NCBI GenBank assembly: GCA_017432325.1
Contig: JAFRJJ010000075.1
Span: forward strand, 1 to 49,316
Source of the DNA: Solobacterium sp.
GTDB taxonomy: Bacteria; Bacillota_I; Bacilli_A; Erysipelotrichales; Erysipelotrichaceae
Length of the DNA stretch: 49,316 nt
Direction: 5' to 3'
This document shows, piece after piece, positions 1 through 7,013 of the stretch. Each line of letters opens with the position of its first letter. Position 1 is the first letter of the stretch. The translations under genes and the position numbers were made by a program. The notes under the pieces were generated by a model. That model was given only the letters and a program-made list of their open reading frames with translations. It was not told the DNA's origin and made no database searches.

Positions 1-129
1 GCGTTCCCCATGAAGCGTTTTGTCAAGTGCTTTTTCTGTTTTATTGACGCGCTTCCTATATTGAGTGATAGAAATATTCACCTCTTTGTGCTATACTTTA
101 TTTTGACTATCTTTAAAGTAGGTGTTAAT

Positions 130-963
130 GTGAAGACAAAAGTAATGCGCTCCATTCTTCTGCTGTTCCTTCTTTGTAGTATTGTGGAGTATTTTGAATT
201 TCTGCTCATCAGAACAGACCAGACATTTTTGGCGGAAAATGTACTGTGCAAATTGTTTATCCTTCTACTAATTTTTCTTGTACTTAGGCGTCGACAGGAG
301 TCTTTACAGAGTATTGGTTTTAGAAAAGATGGATTTTTCAAAGGCGCACTTCTAGGTCTTTCACTGGGTATTAGTTCCTTCGCAATTTCTTATGCTGTGG
401 AATACATTGTGCTGCGCAGCATGGGACAAACACCTTCCCTAAAATTCTTTATCTCAAATTTTGCACTCCAAAATCAAAATATCACAGGGGTGTCCCTAAC
501 AGCTATCGGGATCTGCATTGTCGGCAATGTGCTAAATGTGCTGGCAGAGGAGGGTTTGTTCCGGGGGTTGTTCTTGCATTTAGGAAAAACCGCATTCGCC
601 CAACGAAGCAACAACTTGCTTCAAGCTCTACTTTTTGGTGTCTGGCACATCGTTATGGTGGTAGGCTGGGTGATTGATGGCAGTATGAACGTTCCGGCAG
701 CTATCGCCATGGCGGTGGGCTATGTGTTGCTTGCGGGAATTCTGGGGTACGAATGGGGCTTGTGCGTGCAGCTTACCGGAACCTTATGGGCAGGCATATT
801 TGAACATTTTTTTAATAACTTTCTGACAAACTCGTTGCACATGGTCACAGCATCGGGTATTGACGAATTACAGATTTTGCGCATCGTGTTGTCTAATATT
901 CTTTCATTAACTTTTGTATTACTGCTGACAAAACGAGACAAGGCAAAAGTGGCGGCTCAGTAG
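130..963 (+). CDS. CPBP family intramembrane metalloprotease (CAAX protease-like)
   Basis: A 277-residue polytopic membrane protein with the three CPBP/Abi motifs: EEGLFRG near residue 140, FGVWH about 35 residues later, and a late HFFNN. These residues coordinate the metal and water in intramembrane glutamyl proteases such as Rce1. Bacterial members process or protect against peptides such as bacteriocins, but the substrate here is unknown. The start is taken as GTG 130, preceded by an AGTAGG ribosome site about six bases upstream. An in-frame ATG at 10 lies on the transposon junction and would add 40 atypical residues, so it is less likely. The gene is the only plus-strand gene at this end of the transposon, converges on the relaxase gene and looks like cargo. 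Confidence 0.85.
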   Translation: MKTKVMRSILLLFLLCSIVEYFEFLLIRTDQTFLAENVLCKLFILLLIFLVLRRRQESLQSIGFRKDGFFKGALLGLSLGISSFAISYAVEYIVLRSMGQTPSLKFFISNFALQNQNITGVSLTAIGICIVGNVLNVLAEEGLFRGLFLHLGKTAFAQRSNNLLQALLFGVWHIVMVVGWVIDGSMNVPAAIAMAVGYVLLAGILGYEWGLCVQLTGTLWAGIFEHFFNNFLTNSLHMVTASGIDELQILRIVLSNILSLTFVLLLTKRDKAKVAAQ

Positions 964-990
964 AAATCGGTTATATTCACCGCCTTTCTT

Positions 991-2442
991 TTACCGTTCA
1001 TGCTCATGCTTTCGTGTCGGCTGCTCTCTGCCGTTTTCCTCTTTCAGAATACTGTAAACATTCCTGCGGATTTGCTCAACTTCCTTGACCTCATCTTTGA
1101 GCGCATAATACTGGCCGGTTAGCTGTTTTTTCTCGCCGTTCAGCTTGTCACGCTCCGCTTTCCACGCCTTTAGGGGAATACTTGTCTTGCCGTTCATTAC
1201 GGCGTTTAGATAGCGTTCTGCGGCTTCGTAGTGGGTCAGCTCCATGCGGTGGCTTTCGTAAAACGCTTCCTGCTTTTTGGGCTTCTGCTGTTTGTATTTC
1301 CTGTAAATATCGCGGTACTGGAAATACTTCTCGGCATTTGAAATATGCTCGTCAAGGGTTTTCAATCGCCTGTCAATGGGTTTCAGCTTTTCCGCAATGC
1401 CGCGCTGTTTACCGTACATATCCTCAACCTTTTCTTCCAGTCCCGCCATGTCCTTTATGGCATTGACGGTGAGGAAGTTCAGCATATTCGCCGCCGCTTT
1501 CAGATTGTGGATAGTGGTGTATCGGCTCTGTTTTCCACTCTGTTCCCGCTTGGACAGGATACCCTGTATCACGTCTGCAAGGGTGGGCGGCTCAGTATTC
1601 GCGGCTTCTTCTTTCAGCCAGCTTTGCAGCTTGGATATACGGGCTTTAAGTTGCCGCAAACGCTGATTTGTGACTTCGATTTCTCGGTTGAGGTTTCCGC
1701 GCTCGGTGCGTATTCCTCGCTTCTCCATCTGAAAAGCCGCTACGCCTAAATGGACGGTTGGGATTTGGTCTATCCCTTGCCGTGCATAGCTGCGGTGATC
1801 TATTCTCTCTGTGTGTCCGTTCTGTTCCAAAACCTGATTGCAGATTTCAGCCCATGCACTTCGCCATTCCTCCGCTTTTGTCTGCTCGTTCCAGTCGGTG
1901 GCGGGAATGGATTTGCATTTGTAGGAACGCTTTTTCGGGTCATAGATTTTGTTGCCGTCCCTGTCAAGGATATACTCCTTTTTCTGCTTCGCTCCCCATG
2001 TGCCGTCCTTCTCGATAGGGCGCATTGTCAGCATAACATGGGCGTGGGGATTGCCGTCCTGCTTGTCGTGGATAGCAATGTCGGCGCACATTCCCGCATT
2101 TACAAACTGCTCCTTTGCAAACTCCCTCACAAGAGAAATGCCCTGCTCCCGTGTCAGTTCATGGGGCAGGGCAATTTCAATCTCCCTTGCAAGCTGCGCG
2201 TTTTTTGCTTTCTCGATTTTCTCAACTGCATTCCACAAAACAGCGCGGTCTGCATACTCGGCGGGGGCGTGGTCGGGCAATAAAACCTCGGTATGAACAA
2301 CGCCGCCTTTGCGGGTGTAGTCGTGAGTGATTCCGTCATATTCGTTGGTGAGATTTTCACCGCTTCGATAAGCGGCGGCAGCAACGGCAGACTTGCCCTT
2401 GCCGCGTGAGATGATTTTGATACTGCAATGGTAAATCGCCAT
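991..2442 (-). CDS. mobL: MobA/MobL family relaxase
   Basis: A 483-residue conjugative relaxase. It nicks oriT and pilots the transferred strand during mobilization by a co-resident conjugation system. The N-terminal MobA/MobL domain (about residues 1-200) begins MAIYHCSIKIISR, a typical start for this family, and contains the metal-binding HxH of the HUH fold in PHAHVMLTMRP near residue 145. The remainder is charged and probably helical/coiled. The start at 2442 is preceded by AGAAAGGAG eight bases upstream. A 30-residue upstream extension overlaps the oriT-side region and is rejected. A MobQ-type oriT lies about 100 bases upstream, and the gene would enter the recipient last, as expected for this arrangement. 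Confidence 0.95.
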   Translation of the reverse strand: MAIYHCSIKIISRGKGKSAVAAAAYRSGENLTNEYDGITHDYTRKGGVVHTEVLLPDHAPAEYADRAVLWNAVEKIEKAKNAQLAREIEIALPHELTREQGISLVREFAKEQFVNAGMCADIAIHDKQDGNPHAHVMLTMRPIEKDGTWGAKQKKEYILDRDGNKIYDPKKRSYKCKSIPATDWNEQTKAEEWRSAWAEICNQVLEQNGHTERIDHRSYARQGIDQIPTVHLGVAAFQMEKRGIRTERGNLNREIEVTNQRLRQLKARISKLQSWLKEEAANTEPPTLADVIQGILSKREQSGKQSRYTTIHNLKAAANMLNFLTVNAIKDMAGLEEKVEDMYGKQRGIAEKLKPIDRRLKTLDEHISNAEKYFQYRDIYRKYKQQKPKKQEAFYESHRMELTHYEAAERYLNAVMNGKTSIPLKAWKAERDKLNGEKKQLTGQYYALKDEVKEVEQIRRNVYSILKEENGREQPTRKHEHER

Positions 2443-2523
2443 GCGCTGCGCTCCTTTCTGCGGGCATTGCCCGCTGTTTTCTTTTGTGCCGACAGGCACA
2501 AAACGCCGTCTGCAAGACCGCAC

Positions 2524-2596
2524 ATACCACATTCATGTGGTATATAAGTGCGCCCTTGCTAAAAGCAAGGGTATGGGATTAGTCCCTTACCCTTGC
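2524..2596 (+). other. Predicted oriT, MobQ/RSF1010 type
   Basis: A perfect 9-base inverted repeat (2524-2532 and 2535-2543) is followed one base later by TAAGTGCGCCCT at 2545-2556. That core matches the nic region shared by RSF1010/R1162 and Gram-positive MobQ plasmids, in which cleavage falls between G and C in GTGCG/CCCT, here after 2552 on the plus strand. Immediately downstream GCAAGGG (2565-2571) can pair either with CCCTTGC at 2553-2559 or, as part of a 14-base imperfect hairpin, with CCCTTGC at 2590-2596. The position directly upstream of a MobA/MobL relaxase gene supports the call. The nick position is inferred from the family. Confidence 0.8.
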
Positions 2597-2740
2597 GTCC
2601 GTTTCTTCCATTCGGGTTTCCTCTGTCATCTGTATCGATTCTCCTTTTAGAATTTATCGTGCGGATAGATTTGTTCACATGTTTGTGGTATTATGAAAGT
2701 GTCTTTAGGGACAAATCGTCATTTGCGGGAGGTTAGACTA

Positions 2741-2965
2741 ATGAAATGTCCTTCATGCGAAAAGGAAATGGAAAAGGGGTTTGTGCAGACTGGACAGAGA
2801 ATGTCATGGGTGAAGCAAAAGCATAAGGTTTCTTTGATCCCTCAAGAGGGAGAAGTACTGCTTGGGAACAATGTTTTTTCGGGTTTATCCTTTGAAGCAT
2901 ATATCTGCAAGTCTTGCAAAAAGATAGTGCTGGATTATGATGGTTCAGACTATCATGAGGGGTAA
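2741..2965 (+). CDS. Small zinc-ribbon protein, DUF6487-like
   Basis: A 74-residue protein starting MKCPSCEKEMEKG with a second CKSCKK pair near residue 60, so two CxxC knuckles that probably bind one zinc. It resembles the PF20097/DUF6487 family of small zinc-ribbon proteins, whose function is unknown. The start at 2741 has GGGAGG eight bases upstream, so a 16-residue upstream extension is not used. It is transcribed opposite to its neighbours in the transposon and ends in a hairpin at 2992-3023. It is probably a passenger gene. Confidence 0.75.
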   Translation: MKCPSCEKEMEKGFVQTGQRMSWVKQKHKVSLIPQEGEVLLGNNVFSGLSFEAYICKSCKKIVLDYDGSDYHEG

Positions 2966-2991
2966 ATCCCGATTTTACGCTCACATAGCAT

Positions 2992-3023
2992 AGCGGTCAT
3001 GCATCCACGGCATGACCGCTTTT
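2992..3023 (+). terminator. Hairpin terminator after the zinc-ribbon gene
   Basis: An 11-base perfect stem (2992-3002 with 3010-3020) with a 7-base loop, followed by a short T run at 3020-3023. The T run is short, so termination may be partial. Confidence 0.6.
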
Positions 3024-3033
3024 CAATATCGCC

Positions 3034-3366
3034 CTATTCGTCCTCGTCTGTCTCGTCCTGCGCTTCCGCATAGGCGGTATTTCTTGCGGGCGGCTGTGCG
3101 CTCGGCTGCGCGGTCAATCCGTCCAGTATGCGGCGGCTGTGTTCGGCGGCGATGGTTTTTTCAAGGAAGATTTGAAACTGCTCGTCCGTCAGCGATATGC
3201 TTTCGGGCAGCATACTTTCAAACAGTCCCATGCGCTTGCATAGGCGTTTCGTTCTGTCCTTTCGCTCCTGCTGCTTCTGTTCTTGGATCAGCTTCTTTCT
3301 TTGGTTTTCAAGCTGGGTCATCTGCAACTCGATGGCTGCGATTTTCTCTGCTTTGGTTTTCGCCAT
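3034..3366 (-). CDS. DUF3847 family transposon/plasmid accessory protein
   Basis: A 110-residue, highly charged protein that opens MAKTKAEKIAAIELQMTQLE and continues as a helical coiled coil (about residues 1-45), with an acidic Glu/Asp-rich tail. This matches DUF3847, a family usually found beside MobL relaxases in Bacillota elements and probably acting as a mobilization accessory or DNA-binding helper. That role is inferred from neighbourhood, not from a motif. The start at 3366 has AAAGGAG nine bases upstream; a 21-residue extension upstream has no such site. It lies between the relaxase and tnpW and shares their orientation. Confidence 0.75.
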   Translation of the reverse strand: MAKTKAEKIAAIELQMTQLENQRKKLIQEQKQQERKDRTKRLCKRMGLFESMLPESISLTDEQFQIFLEKTIAAEHSRRILDGLTAQPSAQPPARNTAYAEAQDETDEDE

Positions 3367-3432
3367 GTGTGTTTTCTCCTTTCGATTTTTGGATTGGATG
3401 GGATAGGAAGGGAATGGAAAAGGCGGCATGTT

Positions 3433-3627
3433 TTACTCTGTTTTCTCGGAGCGGATTGCCTTTAACAGCTTATCTTGAAATGTGTCCTTGCTGCTGTGAT
3501 TGAAGAATATCTCGGCAATAAAGGTCTTTGCTCCAAACTTTCTTGTGAAAACGCCGTCCGGCTTTCGGGCTGCGGTCTCTTCCTCGGTCTGAATTTCTTC
3601 GGTCTGTGCTTCTGTTTTTTCTGTCAT
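3433..3627 (-). CDS. tnpW: Transposon-encoded protein TnpW
   Basis: A 64-residue protein with an acidic, Glu/Thr-rich N-terminus. The C-terminal half reads GVFTRKFGAKTFIAEIFFN followed by a conserved SxKxTxxDKLLxxI pattern, which is the TnpW (PF14202) signature. TnpW proteins are small conserved components of Tn4451-like and related conjugative elements with no established biochemical role. AGGAGG lies seven bases before the ATG. It sits just downstream of the recombinase gene but after a strong terminator at 3652-3685, so it probably has separate transcription or relies on read-through. Confidence 0.85.
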   Translation of the reverse strand: MTEKTEAQTEEIQTEEETAARKPDGVFTRKFGAKTFIAEIFFNHSSKDTFQDKLLKAIRSEKTE

Positions 3628-3651
3628 TAAAGTCCTCCTTCGCTGAACGCA

Positions 3652-3685
3652 AAAAGAGATTTCCAGTTGATAGGAAACCTCTTTT
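3652..3685 (-). terminator. Terminator of the serine recombinase gene
   Basis: A 13-base stem with one mismatch (3652-3664 with 3673-3685) and an 8-base loop. On the minus strand it is followed by a T run from the A tract at 3651-3655. It separates the recombinase stop codon from tnpW. Confidence 0.75.
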
Positions 3686-3706
3686 CGTGGTCTTGGTTAT
3701 TCGGTT

Positions 3707-5542
3707 TTAGGTTGCGGCTTGCAGCTTTTTCTTTGCCCTGTATTCCCTTGCTTTCATTCGCTCATATTCGCGGCACCTTTCAAGATTTTTCGCTCGGTAT
3801 TCCTTGTAATATGCTCGATGGTAGGCGCGGGATTTTTCTCTTTTGGTTTCTTCGATTTCTGCCCTCATGCGTTCGCATTCCTGCTCCGTTGGCTCTAACT
3901 GTGCTGTCAGCTCATTTTCAAATCTGCCGATATGGTTGAAATACACCTCTATACGGTGGACGGCGTATTTCGACCTTTTTACATCGCGCTCATGGACAAG
4001 GATTTTGCTGATAAACTCATTTAGGATAGCGGGGGTAAGCTCAGTAAAGGCGGCATATCGTTCTGTCAGCTTCATAAACCTTTGCGCTCGTCCGTCTGCG
4101 TTCTCAAACTCGGAAAGCTGCTCCTTGATTTCTGCAAGCTCCGCTTTCAGCGTGTAGTATTCTTCGGAATACTTCTGCGACATTTGCTCATAACGGTCTT
4201 GCTCGATCCTGCCGAGGGCAATATCCTCATAGAGCCTGTTCAAAACCGTGTCGATCTGTTCAAGCCTTGCCGTGATTTGCGGTATGCGCTTTTGCTGCTT
4301 TTTAACCTTGTCCGTCTGCTGTATGGCAAGGCTCTTTTTGACTAAGGCTTCAAAGTCTGCCTTATTGCTGATAGAGTAATCCGCGATTTTTCGCAACACT
4401 TCTGCGACGGTCTGCATGAGTAAATCCGCGTCGATATTGTGCGGGGAATGACACTTTGGATTTTTGCTTTTTCCTTTGCGGTATTCGCTGCAAAAAGCAA
4501 TGTGCCGCTTGCCGCTATACCTGTAATCTATGCGTATGTGCATTTTTGCCCCGCAATCCTTACAGAAAAGCAAGCCGGACAATGGATGGATTTCACCGTC
4601 CCCATTGGGTCGTCTGACAGGCGCGTTTTCCAATATGCGCTGTACATTTTCAAAGGCATTGCGGTCGATGATTGGCTCATGCACGTTTTCAAATATCTGC
4701 CACCCGTTTTTATCCACATAGTGGTTGCGCTTATCTCTGTAATGCTTCGCAGTCTTAAAGTTCACTACGTCCCCGCAATACTCCTGTCTTGTGAGAATGC
4801 GGGTCAAGGTCGCCTTGTTCCAGTTGTAGCGGTTTTCCTCGTTCAAGGCGCGGCTTTTTGATGTTCCTCTGTCGTGATATTTGAGATAAAAGGTTGGGGT
4901 CAGTACTTCCTCATTTTTCAAATAAACGGCAATCTGATTTCTGTTTTTGCCCTCAAGAAACAGGCTGAAAATCAAGCGAACAACGGCTGCGGCTTCCTCG
5001 TCAATGATCCAATAATCCTTGTTGTCGGGGTCTTTCATATAGCCGTAGGGTGCTTCGGTAGCGATAGGCTTTCCGCTCATGCCTTTGGTCTTAATGCCGG
5101 TTTTTACTTTCTTACTGATATCCTTTGCGTACCACTCCGACATGATATTGATAAACGGCGCAAACTCCAATGTGTCGGGCTTCTCGCTGTCTATGCCGTT
5201 GTTGACCGCGATAAAGCGCACCTTGTTTCTGCGGAAGATTTCCATTGCGTTTCCCACTTGGAGATAATCACGTCCCCAGCGTGTCATGTCTTTCATAACG
5301 ACAATGCCGATTTTTCCGCTTTCCACATCGTCCATCATTCGCACATAGGCAGAGCGGTCAAAGAACCTGCCGCTTTCATCGTCGTCGATATAGTGGCGGA
5401 TGTTCGCCAGCTTTTCCTGTCTTGCGTACCTCTCTAAAAAAGCCTTTTGATTCATAATGCTGTTGCTCTCGCCGCCGTCCCTGTCCTCGTCACCAACTGA
5501 AAGGCGGGAGTATAGCGCGGTGATCTTGTTGTACTGCGTCAT
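3707..5542 (-). CDS. Large serine recombinase, TnpX-like
   Basis: A 611-residue site-specific recombinase that should excise and insert the transposon. The N-terminal resolvase domain (about 1-160) carries the YSRLS motif, with Ser15 as the likely nucleophile, and the catalytic arginine-bearing MKDMTRWGRDYL segment. A recombinase domain follows (about 180-290). Next come a zinc ribbon with LLFCKDCGAKMHIR near 340 and two later cysteines, a long coiled coil (about 390-480), and a basic C-terminus matching DUF4368 in related TnpX proteins. The start at 5542 has AGGGGG seven bases upstream; in-frame upstream codons would extend across the transposon end. It lies about 50 bases from that end, as usual in this class. 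Confidence 0.92.
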   Translation of the reverse strand: MTQYNKITALYSRLSVGDEDRDGGESNSIMNQKAFLERYARQEKLANIRHYIDDDESGRFFDRSAYVRMMDDVESGKIGIVVMKDMTRWGRDYLQVGNAMEIFRRNKVRFIAVNNGIDSEKPDTLEFAPFINIMSEWYAKDISKKVKTGIKTKGMSGKPIATEAPYGYMKDPDNKDYWIIDEEAAAVVRLIFSLFLEGKNRNQIAVYLKNEEVLTPTFYLKYHDRGTSKSRALNEENRYNWNKATLTRILTRQEYCGDVVNFKTAKHYRDKRNHYVDKNGWQIFENVHEPIIDRNAFENVQRILENAPVRRPNGDGEIHPLSGLLFCKDCGAKMHIRIDYRYSGKRHIAFCSEYRKGKSKNPKCHSPHNIDADLLMQTVAEVLRKIADYSISNKADFEALVKKSLAIQQTDKVKKQQKRIPQITARLEQIDTVLNRLYEDIALGRIEQDRYEQMSQKYSEEYYTLKAELAEIKEQLSEFENADGRAQRFMKLTERYAAFTELTPAILNEFISKILVHERDVKRSKYAVHRIEVYFNHIGRFENELTAQLEPTEQECERMRAEIEETKREKSRAYHRAYYKEYRAKNLERCREYERMKAREYRAKKKLQAAT

Positions 5543-5595
5543 GGCGTTGTCCCCCTTTGCGTCCATAAACAATTCCTTGCAGTTGATAGTATGCA

Positions 5596-5894
5596 CCCCA
5601 GCGGGCGGATCCGTATTCCATATTGTGACGGTACTTCTTTGCATTCTTCCCTCGCATATACACCGCCAGATAGAAGACCAGAGCACAGATGGCTCCGATC
5701 ATCAGGTCGAACAGATGAAAGCTGGGAAGCGGATTTGCAAAGGCGGTCTGCAGTGTCGTCATCAGTGTGAGGACCTTCCTGGAAGGATCCACACCCTCTG
5801 TCAGCCGCCATGCCTCTCCGAAGTTTGTTGCCAGCAATCCTGCTACCGCATATGGGATATGCAGGATGATTTTCTTCTTGATCGCGCTGTTCAT
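5596..5894 (-). pseudogene. virD4-like coupling protein gene, truncated by transposon insertion
   Basis: The first 99 codons of a VirD4/TraG-type conjugative coupling protein of the CD1115 family seen in Bacillota ICEs. Visible are an N-terminal membrane segment, a second membrane segment (about residues 63-80), and the conserved GKNAKKYR and MEYGSARWG block that normally precedes the ATPase domain. The frame then enters transposon DNA at 5595 and stops near 5490, so Walker A and B are missing here. The rest presumably continues beyond the left edge. The ATG at 5894 shares a base with the pcfB stop (TGATG), indicating translational coupling. Transfer of the ICE should be impaired unless the transposon excises precisely. 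Confidence 0.85.
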
Positions 5895-6376
5895 CACAGG
5901 CTGATGTCGTCGTGTTCTTTGTTTCTGACCTTGGACGGCAGGGAAGCGACCAGATCCTTCAGCTTGGTCAGTTGCTTCAGGATGCTCGGTTTCTTCTGTG
6001 CATTCAGCTGTTTTGCCGTAAGGGATTCTGCGATCTGCTGCAGTGCATCCGCATCTCTCGCCTTAAAGAACACGGTATATTGCGGCGGATTCACTGTTTT
6101 GTCTCTGGTAACAGCGAAATCCACACCGTACTTTCTGGCTTCCCGCTCAAACTCCCGGATGCTGGCATCTCCGATGGGCATGCGCGATACGCCCTGATTC
6201 TGGCCGATCAGCTCTTTCACCGACTGTTTTCCATGGATCCCCTGAACCACCTTCTGTCTGGAGACATTGTTTCTGTGGTTCAGATACATTCGGATCCCGG
6301 TAACAATCGTCCGGGCTGACAGCCGCGTTGTCGTAATGGCCAGGTTTACTGTCCTGTTTTCAACTTCTTCCTGCAC
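5894..6376 (-). CDS. pcfB: PcfB family conjugation protein (DUF3801)
   Basis: A 160-residue protein beginning VQEEVENRTVNLAI (GTG start) with the conserved HGKQSVKELIGQNQG stretch near residue 48, RKYGVDFAVTRDK near 81, and FFKARDADAL near 103. This matches PcfB/DUF3801, an accessory factor first described in pheromone plasmid transfer. It works with the coupling protein at the inner membrane to recruit the relaxosome. The gene immediately precedes virD4 with a one-base overlap, the standard order in Bacillota ICEs. The GTG start follows an in-frame TAA and a GGAAAGGGTGG ribosome site. Confidence 0.9.
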   Translation of the reverse strand: MQEEVENRTVNLAITTTRLSARTIVTGIRMYLNHRNNVSRQKVVQGIHGKQSVKELIGQNQGVSRMPIGDASIREFEREARKYGVDFAVTRDKTVNPPQYTVFFKARDADALQQIAESLTAKQLNAQKKPSILKQLTKLKDLVASLPSKVRNKEHDDISL

Positions 6377-6495
6377 GGCTTAGTCACCACCCTTTCCTGA
6401 TATTTCTGCATGCGTCTGACCATGTTGTTCTGCCGGTTCATCTCCTGCTTGATGAAAGAGGACTTTGCCACAGTATTTCTATTTTTCTTCTTCAT
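6346..6495 (-). CDS. Possible small basic protein overlapping both neighbours
   Basis: A 49-codon frame starting ATG at 6495, inside the last codons of the upstream gene, and ending inside pcfB at 6346. The predicted peptide is very basic (about one third Lys/Arg) and begins MKKKNRNTVAKSS. It fills the only gap between two tightly packed genes, which would make this part of the ICE fully coding. It has no recognisable domain, and its Shine-Dalgarno region is only the purine-rich end of the preceding gene, so it may be fortuitous. Confidence 0.35.
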   Translation of the reverse strand: MKKKNRNTVAKSSFIKQEMNRQNNMVRRMQKYQERVVTKPCRKKLKTGQ

Positions 6496-6916
6496 CGTCG
6501 GCCTCCATATCTGTCAGATCCAGAACCGGGAATCCAAAGCCGTCCATCCAAACTCTCTGCATCCTGCCGAACAGTTCCAGGCAGGTCTCTGCCATCTCTT
6601 CAGAACTCATGTCTGCATATTCGTCATCCCGGTTCAGCCGGTAAGCAACACCGGTCCCCATTAGATAGACCCTCTTGCCGATATGAAGCAGTTCCGATGC
6701 CGGACAGCTGAGATAAATGTTCTTCGTATCCAGGGAAAAGATGATCTCAGAGTCATCACAGAAGATCTCTTCCAGTTCCGAATCACACTCCAGGATCATC
6801 TTGATTCCCATCTGCGGATGGATCGAAAGCATCCGGATCGAGCCGGTATCATTAGGCTCTGAAAACATCCGGTCGATATTGTCTTTGTTGAAGCTGTTTT
6901 TATATTTCCTGTTCAT
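6479..6916 (-). CDS. Unknown ICE protein
   Basis: A 145-residue acidic protein that I do not recognise. It starts MNRKYKNSFNKDNIDRMF and ends in a strongly acidic tail (MEADDEEEK). It contains no membrane segment or signal peptide; the middle looks like a mixed alpha/beta cytoplasmic domain. The start at 6916 has GGAGGG seven bases upstream. A longer frame upstream overlaps the parB terminator hairpin and is rejected. It lies between parB and pcfB in the same direction, so a role in ICE maintenance or transfer is plausible but only inferred. Confidence 0.75.
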   Translation of the reverse strand: MNRKYKNSFNKDNIDRMFSEPNDTGSIRMLSIHPQMGIKMILECDSELEEIFCDDSEIIFSLDTKNIYLSCPASELLHIGKRVYLMGTGVAYRLNRDDEYADMSSEEMAETCLELFGRMQRVWMDGFGFPVLDLTDMEADDEEEK

Positions 6917-6941
6917 TGCTACGCCCTCCATGCGCTGAAAT

Positions 6942-6986
6942 AAAAAAACGGCCATCTCTTTGCATTGCTGCATTGAAATGACCGTT
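6942..6986 (-). terminator. Terminator downstream of parB
   Basis: Outer stem arms 6947-6953 and 6979-6986 (AACGGCCAT with ATGACCGTT, one mismatch) enclose a large, partly self-complementary loop. On the minus strand it is followed by seven Ts (6942-6948). It ends the rep-parA-parB transcript before the next gene. Confidence 0.7.
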
Positions 6987-7013
6987 CATGTACTGATATT
7001 CAATTTTGGCTGC

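Larger units (their letters stand above)
6..5600. mobile_element. TnpX-type mobilizable transposon inserted in virD4
   Basis: About 5.59 kb bounded by a 5-base direct repeat, CCCCA, at 6-10 and 5596-5600. On the minus strand the virD4 reading frame reaches Ser-Ala-Arg-Trp-Gly at 5596-5609 and then runs into foreign sequence. At the other end, bases 1-10 read on the minus strand as TGGGGAACGC, which would restore Trp-Gly-Thr in the same frame. Contents: CPBP protease, relaxase with oriT, zinc-ribbon protein, DUF3847 protein, TnpW and a large serine recombinase. This set is typical of Tn4451-like elements, which excise as circles through TnpX and are mobilized in trans. The inner ends share only short matches (TG and TCAA), so the inverted repeats are weak. 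The exact crossover base cannot be assigned within the repeat, and only five bases of host DNA are visible on the left. Confidence 0.75.

Noticed and set aside
10..129. Upstream ATG extending the CPBP protease by 40 residues
   Set aside because: It begins on the transposon end repeat, gives an atypical N-terminus and lacks a ribosome site; GTG 130 has one.
4439..5437. Long plus-strand reading frames opposite the recombinase
   Set aside because: They are antisense to a clear serine recombinase and have no ribosome sites or protein-like motifs.
6917..6973. A 19-residue N-terminal extension of the unknown ICE gene
   Set aside because: It overlaps the parB terminator; the ATG at 6916 has a strong ribosome site.
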